From Pontederia crassipes (taxonomy: Eukaryota > Streptophyta > Magnoliopsida > Commelinales > Pontederiaceae): 64,000 bases of DNA. Shown here piece by piece: positions 53,125-64,000 of the stretch (position 1 is the stretch's first letter; every line of letters begins with the position of its first letter). Under the pieces are notes generated by a model, which had not been told where the DNA came from, did no database searches, and saw only the letters and a list, made by a program, of their open reading frames with translations. Where the stretch lies: contig CM060188.1 in NCBI GenBank assembly GCA_030549335.1, positions 71,888,696 through 71,952,695 of the forward strand, written 5' to 3'. The translations under genes and the position numbers were made by a program.

Positions 53125-55455
53125 GTGAGTCCTATGAACCAAATATGAGCAAAACATGATTTCTTTCTTAGGGAAAAATGATTATTTAACAGAATGTTAA
53201 TCATCCAAACCATTGATTCATGAGTAGAGCAATTGAAAACATTTCAAACAATTCAATTTTTTTTTTCATCATAGATGTGCCGTGAAATAAGGTCCAGGAA
53301 TAAGATTCAGTGTGAAGCCCTGAAACTGAGAATAATAGGTTGAGGTAAGCAGGTTCTTGAAATGGAAGAATTTTATGAAGCCAACCATTCCCGAAGTACC
53401 ACAGAAAAAGTTTTGTTTAAAAAGACCTTATCTCTTTATCCCGACATGATAAAAAGAAAGACGTCCAACAAAGCTGCCTCTTAGGAGATATTCGATTAAA
53501 TTGGAAGCAGATCTAAAAGACATTTCTTACACAATAGAAATTCAAAATACCAGGCAAATCGTTTTATGTTCTTTGTCAGGATTCAAATCACTTAATTTTT
53601 GTTGCATGAAGGCGAGATGTGTGGACTGTTATGCAGACGACTGTGTCAAAAACGGGCATCGGAAACATGCTTTTTGAGGTTGTTCAGAGGTGATGAACCA
53701 GCAAGGGTGCCTACACATGTTTCTAACAAATGACGGATTGCATCAATCCACTATGGGCCTCATGGAGATGGAGAAATGGCTTACATTTCACAACGAGTGA
53801 TTATAAATTGAAAATAGAGTGCAATTGCAAAAGGCCTTATTTCAGAATGGCCAAGATATACATATGTTAAAGATTCAAAAGATTAATGAAATGGATGAGA
53901 CACACAACCTGTCATTTTCTTTGCCTAAAAAAACCTGGAAAGCATTCATTTAATAACTGATATTCTTCATATTTTTTTAGATGATTAATTTTGTCTATAA
54001 GATATGATACCACTTTGTGTTAGTTAATAATTGTGGGTTGGTTATGGAAAAGTTTTGGTATAGTTAAGTAACTAACCCTTCTTTTTTTTGAAGAAGCGGG
54101 GAGTGGGGTCTTTGAAAAGTTTGTTCATTAAATGTAACAATGAAGTTTGATCCGCTCATACAAACCATTTTTTTCTTGAAGATTTAATCATCTCAAATGG
54201 CCAAGTTATTGGTTTTACTTGTATTTAAGATCCTTGCATAGTTGCATGTATTTAAGATCCTTGCACCTTTGCCATTAATTATATATCTTATTTGACATTT
54301 CCATGACCATCTATTTGTTTATATTTGCAGCATTTATCATCATTTTCCTTTGTTGTTTTCTTAAACACCCCATCCAATGGGCATAGAAGTGTGTTATACA
54401 CTTATATCAATGTCAACCGAGGAGATTTCTTGGTTCAATGACAATAGAAAAACTAAATATTTGGAAAGGTAAGAAACAGGATCACATGTGTCTTCATACT
54501 TAGAACCAACAGAAATAACACACATATGATCATGCAATATTTTCATTAAAAAAGGAAATATGGTCATGCAATAGTCAAATGAGATGCCTCACCTGTATAG
54601 GGTACACCATTTCTTCTGCTGAAACACGATTCAGGAAGTCTGCACCACATCCCTAAGAAACATCATTTGAATAATTAGAAAGCAAGAGGAAAAACATATT
54701 TATAGTAATAGGAAAAAAGTTTCTGAAAATCTAGATTAAACAACTAATACGATCAGGGAACAGGACAACAATATAACATATCCAAACATTTACTTCAATG
54801 CGACTAGGATGTATTATGATGGAACAGAATTACTGTAAGTCATAGAATGACTGAAAGTTGAAGAGTCCCATGTGATGAAAATGTGTAACAGTTTTTTAGC
54901 GAGATTGTCCTTCATAATACAAATTGACATTAATTTAATCATCTAATAGAATCACATGCTCATAAAATAAAGAAGAAAGGAAGTAAATCATAAAGTTCAA
55001 TAAGACAAAAAGTCAAAGCAGAATATAACAATTGAACATAAAATCTGGTTCAAAAAGTAATCTAGGGGCATCAACAATTTTTTTTAAGAATCTAGGGGGA
55101 TCAACATGACATAAAAACTATTATAGGATATGCGCCACAGCTACTAACATCAATCAATATTATATAATGATGAGAAAAAAAACTTAGTTTGCATGTTTCC
55201 TCTAATAATGTAAGCTGAAAAAAATGTAGTCCTAGCATGCCCGGTACGAATGTCTATTGCCTTTATTTAAATGACTATCAGCATGTCCCCGATATCATAT
55301 AAACAACTTACATATCACTTTCTTTTTATTGTATAACGCATCCATTCCAACCATCTCAACTATAGCCTAAAATATCACTAGTCGCTTCTGTAAAGAGCTA
55401 AAGTTCACTAAAGGATTTTTACCGAGAGGGAATTTTACTCAGAATCCAACATTGC
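53125..55455. other. Gene-poor DNA with one possible exon
   Basis: Apart from the splice-flanked stretch at 54593-54652 nothing is recognisable. The minus strand near 53,655-53,710 also has a short open piece (SSPLNNLKKHVSDARF then stop) after a TAG/G acceptor-like site, which could be a terminal exon of the same unknown gene. Confidence 0.35.
54593..54652 (-). pseudogene. Possible isolated exon of an unidentified minus-strand gene
   Basis: Exactly 60 nt on the minus strand lie between TTTCTTAG and GTGAGG, a good acceptor and a good donor. They encode GCGADFLNRVSAEEMVYPIQ in phase 0. I do not recognise the protein and found no convincing neighbouring exons, so this may be a gene remnant, a lone captured exon or chance. 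Confidence 0.3.
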
Positions 55456-55932
55456 TACAAAGCATCTTATAGTTTTTTTGAGGAGCAAAAGGATGACAAG
55501 CAGTTTGGTTGTCATCTATATATATATATATATATATATCACTATAAGAAAAGAGTCATGTACAAGTGATTGCTCTCCAGAGGAGAGTGACAAAAAAGAG
55601 AGTACAGATGCTAAACAATACCCCACTCCCGAAGAAGACAAAACATGTGGTGTACAATGCGCTCTGCCCGACAACTCTCTCCATCAAAAATGATCCGATT
55701 GCGCCGGAGCCAAATGGCCCAGGCACCGGCCAAAAAAGTCGCTAGTGGAGTCCTCCAGCTCAGTCTTCGTCCGCCAAGTCCCCTCATAGACTGCCAAAAA
55801 GCTGACTGTGGTAGAGAAACGTCGGCCACAATGCACGTCCGAGACCATACCTCCCGAACCACCCGGCATGTGAAGAATAAGTAAGTGACATCCTCCTCCA
55901 TCTCCCCGCATAATACAAAGCATCTTATAGTT
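55456..55932 (-). mobile_element. 5'-truncated L1-type LINE with 19-bp TSD, body 55475-55913
   Basis: The direct repeat tacaaagcatcttatagtt is perfect at 55456-55474 and 55914-55932. The minus-strand frame (down from 55,913) encodes the zinc-binding C-terminal region of a plant L1 ORF2 (CVLCGEMEEDVTYLFFTCRV up to a shift of one residue, then FLAGAWAIWLRRNRIIF), the zf-RVT domain. About 440 bp of the 3' end is present, with a short A-tail. The reverse transcriptase core is absent. Confidence 0.88.
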
Positions 55933-56118
55933 AAGTATCTAACCAAACACTAACATAATAAATAGAGACGAAGAAAGCACCTAGGATCAATATGACATGA
56001 TATAATAGAAAAGAAAAAAAAACTGGCTTGCTTGTTTCCTCTGCAATCTTGTAAGCTGAAAAAACAGTCCTGACATGTTCAGTACCTATTTCTATTGCCT
56101 ATAATGAGATTGACTGTG

Positions 56119-56306
56119 TATAACTAATAATATATACAGCAAACAACAACAACAACAAAGCCTTATCCCACTAGGTGGGGTCGGCTACATGGATCATACG
56201 ACGCCATTTCATTCATTGATCCATGTTCATGAGATTCGACAGGGTTTTACGCTGGCTGTCGGGGCCTAACACAACCCTCCTCCTTATATATAACTAATAA
56301 TATATA
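56119..56306 (-). mobile_element. Au-type SINE with 18-bp TSD, body about 56141-56288
   Basis: tataactaataatatata occurs at 56119-56136 and 56289-56306. Read on minus, the body has ggagggttgtgttaggcc, a central gtcgaatctcatgaacatg and the 3' end gtagccgaccccacctagtg followed by a (TTG)n tail, as in the plant Au SINE family. Its 3' end is the same as that of the RTE LINE copies at 59,914 and 62,754, which fits use of RTE reverse transcriptase. The left end appears slightly shortened. Confidence 0.85.
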
Positions 56307-58397
56307 AATAACTAAATACACATCACTTCCCCTGTATTGTTAAGGCATTTGTATCATCCATATCAACTATAAACTAGGATCACTCATCGTTTCTGTAAAG
56401 TGTCAAAGTTCAATCAGAAATTCTTGCCAATAACAAAGAATATGAGTAAAAAAATCACCGCAGTTCTCAAAATACTATAGTGAATCTGCTCTTTTCTATG
56501 AGAGAATATTTCTTTTATATCTTTGGGACTTGGGAAACTTTCATCCTTGACGTCATCTTTCTTGCACATCTCATCTTGCTAACCTTAGCACCAATTTGTA
56601 TAAAGATATCGCAATGCACTCTTAGTTATAATATCTCCCAGAAGTGATGAAGACATAAAAAGGTGTGACTGAGAGATAAACAAACTATTTATGAACAACT
56701 TATTTAACTGCGAACTTGGATTACCTAAACCCAAGATCCTTCAACCAGGTAATAGTGGAGGAATTGTACGCCATCGTCATACATGCTGACTATGACAAGA
56801 AAGAGCATTCGCTTCTGTGAAAAGTTGATGTGCTAGGTAAGCATATGGTTTCTCTTTGGAGGGGATCAGGAAAAGAACAGAGATGGCACATATGTTGGCT
56901 CATTATCAGCCATGTAGTCTAATATCATCCATGCACATCAGAACTCGATATACATAGTGGACAATGGTCTAATGAAATTGATCAGTAATTCTTGTAGAGG
57001 TGAAGTTGATCAGAAATTGAGACAGCTAGCTCAAAGAAAAATCATACCAGCACTAATAGACAACATTACGCAGCAGTAGCATTCAACTTTAAGTTCTCAT
57101 TAATATTCAACACGAAAGCACTTTCACCTCACTTTGATATCTAGCTCGTCCATGGCAACCATAATCGTGTTTTCCCTTTCTGATAAACAATAAGCCAGCT
57201 CAGGACAAAGACATGTTTGATGGGTAGCATTCAACTTTACGTTCTTGTTAATATCCAACACGAAAGCACTTTCACCTCACTATGATATCTAGCTCGTCCA
57301 TGCTTTTTTACTGAGAAGTTCATAATTTGAGTAGCCATGCTCATGTCTTCCTTTCTGATAAACAATAAGCCAGCTCAGGACAAAGACATGTTTGATGGGT
57401 ATCCATGTCCAACTCAAGAAATAATCATGGCTGGCAAAAGAATGACCTGCCAATTTCAGAATCCGCTGCATCTCATTTCACACAAAATCAATGACTAATC
57501 AACTAAAACTTAACAGTTGGCTTATCAAGTATCGTAAGCACGCTCTAACTGACTATAGGGCCCAATTATGCTTCGAGTACTTTCACTCCAACAATTAGTA
57601 GCGAAATGGTTGGTAAAAGAATTGTAATCTTGTATTCAAACTGTATACCAATCAAGAAACTTGCACTAACAAAGACAAGAAGTATGGAATATGGAAGTCA
57701 ATTAGGCTAATAGAATGTTGGAATATCATTCTATAATGGAGTACTTTTAAAATGAAAGGAAAATCAGCAAGCAGGCAGTAAAACACTTGGAAAGAATCAA
57801 ATGGAATAGAACCCGAGTAAGCAGAAAACACTTGCCTCTGGAACTCTGTTCATAGAAAGTCAATCCATCAGCATAAGGACTTCATTGCTTCCGAGATTGA
57901 GGAAAGCCTTCATACGAAATCAATATTAATACTGCGACCGGGACAACTTTGGGCGAGACAGATGGAAAATGTACTAGTACACCAAGAACAAGAATCACAT
58001 GATTTCATTGGATAAGCTGTTGCCCAGTGAAAATCCAATGCCACTCTTAATAGGCCATTTGGGAAGATAAGATTTTGATGCTCCTCTCAACATTTGTCCA
58101 AAAAACAAATCTTCCACAATCATCCTCTTCATTCACGATTTTAACATGACTCATCCATGAAGTAGAAAACTCAATGGACGACAGTATTGTCTTTTACCAA
58201 TATTATTATGGTAGTTGCATTAAAAACTAAACATAATATCATGCAAGCTATTCATTAGCTTAATTAAAACACTCACACATCATCGAAATTAGAAAATGAT
58301 TAGACTAATCAAATCTAATTGTTTTATCACACAATTCCATGATGTTTTATCACACAATTAGAAAATGCAAAAGTCATCCTCTAAATATATGTATGCT
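56307..58397. other. Intergenic DNA with a 148-bp duplication
   Basis: It contains the tandem duplication at 57077-57401. The remainder gave no gene. The minus-strand segment 57,840-57,930 has a short open stretch but no convincing splice sites. Confidence 0.45.
57077..57401. repeat. Imperfect tandem duplication (148-bp step)
   Basis: tagcattcaactttaag at 57077 recurs at 57225. Both copies contain acacgaaagcactttcacct and gataaacaataagccagctc and end tgatgggta. The second copy has about 28 extra bp. Confidence 0.85.
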
Positions 58398-58620
58398 AGT
58401 CCATGACGTTTTATCACACAATTCCAAAACTTTATTGGACAAAAATAAATAATTCATTAGAAGAGCTAAATAATTCATTAAAAGTCCATGACATTTTATC
58501 ACACAATTCCAAAACTTTATATGGACCAAAATAAATAATTCATTAGAAGAGCTAATAATTCATTAAAAGTCCATGACGTTTTATCACACAATTCCAACAT
58601 TATTTCAAAGAGCTAAATAA
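58398..58620. repeat. 85-bp tandem repeat, about 2.6 copies, beside the FabG 3' end
   Basis: agtccatgacgttttatcac starts at 58398, 58483 and 58568, so the period is 85 bp. It lies about 100-330 bp downstream of the FabG stop. The repeat contains minus-strand AATAAA (complement at 58431-58436), so it may be part of the 3' UTR. Confidence 0.85.
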
Positions 58621-58726
58621 TAACTCCCTCAGAGGCTCAACTTCAATTTTTTTTTCACCCAACTCCAGGTTCTCATTAAAAGTTAAGCTCTTCTCATGCC
58701 TACGCCATCAAAAGAACTCCTCGTGC

Positions 58727-63454
<4,728 letters not shown>

Positions 63455-64000
63455 CTGAAATGCAATTCAAGGAATAATAATTCATGAAAAAAGAATAACA
63501 CAGATAAGCCAATCAGGCAGGAAATCTTTACACAATTAAGAAACAGTAATTCAAATTTTGGAACTTCTTTTTCATGTTTCATAGCTCAAATGAGAATCTT
63601 CATCGCTTGTTAACAAAAGTGCACACAATACATAATAAACTTTGGGAGGTAACAAGAATGTCCAGACCAGGTGCGATCATACCAGCACTAATGCACCGGA
63701 TCCCATCAGAACAAGAATGTCCAGACAACTTCTAAATGAAATAGTCAAGTGTGAATTGTTATTTTAGAATATTCTCGAGTGAATAGGATGATTCATGAAT
63801 GAAGCATTGAAATTGCCAACAATCTAACAGGTTGTTTGAGAAGTCAATATTTGGGTGCATTTCACTTTTCTCATGTAAAAAGAGCATGGACGGCTTGATC
63901 TACAATCTGCATCATGGTTTTGGAGATCATTCAAATCTGGTGGCCTGTATCACAACATACAAACCTATATGTCAAGAGGTCGTCAAGCCACTCCTATAGC
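63455..64000 (-). other. FabG intron, continues beyond the window
   Basis: No further FabG exon could be read here. A short duplication (agaacaagaatgtccaga-like and acaagaatgtccagac at 63,651-63,728) is the only structure seen. Confidence 0.45.

Overview
The window is nuclear DNA from a flowering plant. Split genes with GT-AG introns, a nuclear-type tRNA-Cys, plant LTR retrotransposons, L1 and RTE LINEs, Au-type SINEs and hAT-type elements all support this. The very GC-rich coding exons (the first exon of the cysteine protease and the whole LRR gene), set in AT-rich DNA, point to a monocot. The species cannot be named from the sequence.

Layout. 1-3,700 is intergenic and holds a 689-bp non-autonomous hAT element and a 201-bp tRNA-derived SINE. 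3,746-6,696 is a complete five-exon RD21-type papain-like cysteine protease with a C-terminal granulin domain (+ strand). 8,159-9,813 is a complete intronless secreted LRR protein related to the LRX extensins but without the extensin tail (+ strand), with a short upstream ORF in its leader. 10,645-10,770 is a long (AG)n array. 12,515-34,040 is a nested retrotransposon block. It holds one minus-strand Copia/Sirevirus-like element (A), with outer LTRs at 12,515 and 32,856. A second, 5'-truncated relative (B, LTR at 18,851) lies inside it, and further insertions (a CACTA-like element and a Gypsy-type LTR) split A's 5' half. 35,002-43,458 is a complete but coding-dead Gypsy/chromovirus-like element (C) with near-identical LTRs and a perfect 5-bp target duplication. 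It sits between the promoter (TATA at 34,903) and the start codon (43,471) of a class III peroxidase gene. Only exons 1 and 2 of that peroxidase are present. 45,069-45,140 is tRNA-Cys(GCA), minus strand. 45,477-46,311 is a second hAT-like element. 47,906-51,550 looks like a solitary Gypsy-type LTR with an internal array of about 100-bp repeats rich in GGTCGACCG-like palindromes. 51,551-58,400 is low in genes and holds two L1 3' fragments, an Au SINE, a 38-nt poly-G run and small tandem duplications. 58,727-63,454 carries the nine 3' exons of a plastid-type 3-oxoacyl-ACP reductase (FabG) on the minus strand. Two 5'-truncated RTE LINEs lie in its introns, and its 5' exons lie beyond the window.

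The protein genes do not form a pathway. They are ordinary, unrelated plant genes (vacuolar/ER protease, cell-wall LRR protein, peroxidase, fatty-acid synthase subunit) separated by transposon-built spacers. The most notable points are the retrotransposon that splits the peroxidase promoter from its CDS, the A/B nested Sirevirus structure, and the tandem arrays of GTCGAC-type palindromes in the LTRs of different retroelements. Target-site duplications read directly from the sequence support eight separate insertions.
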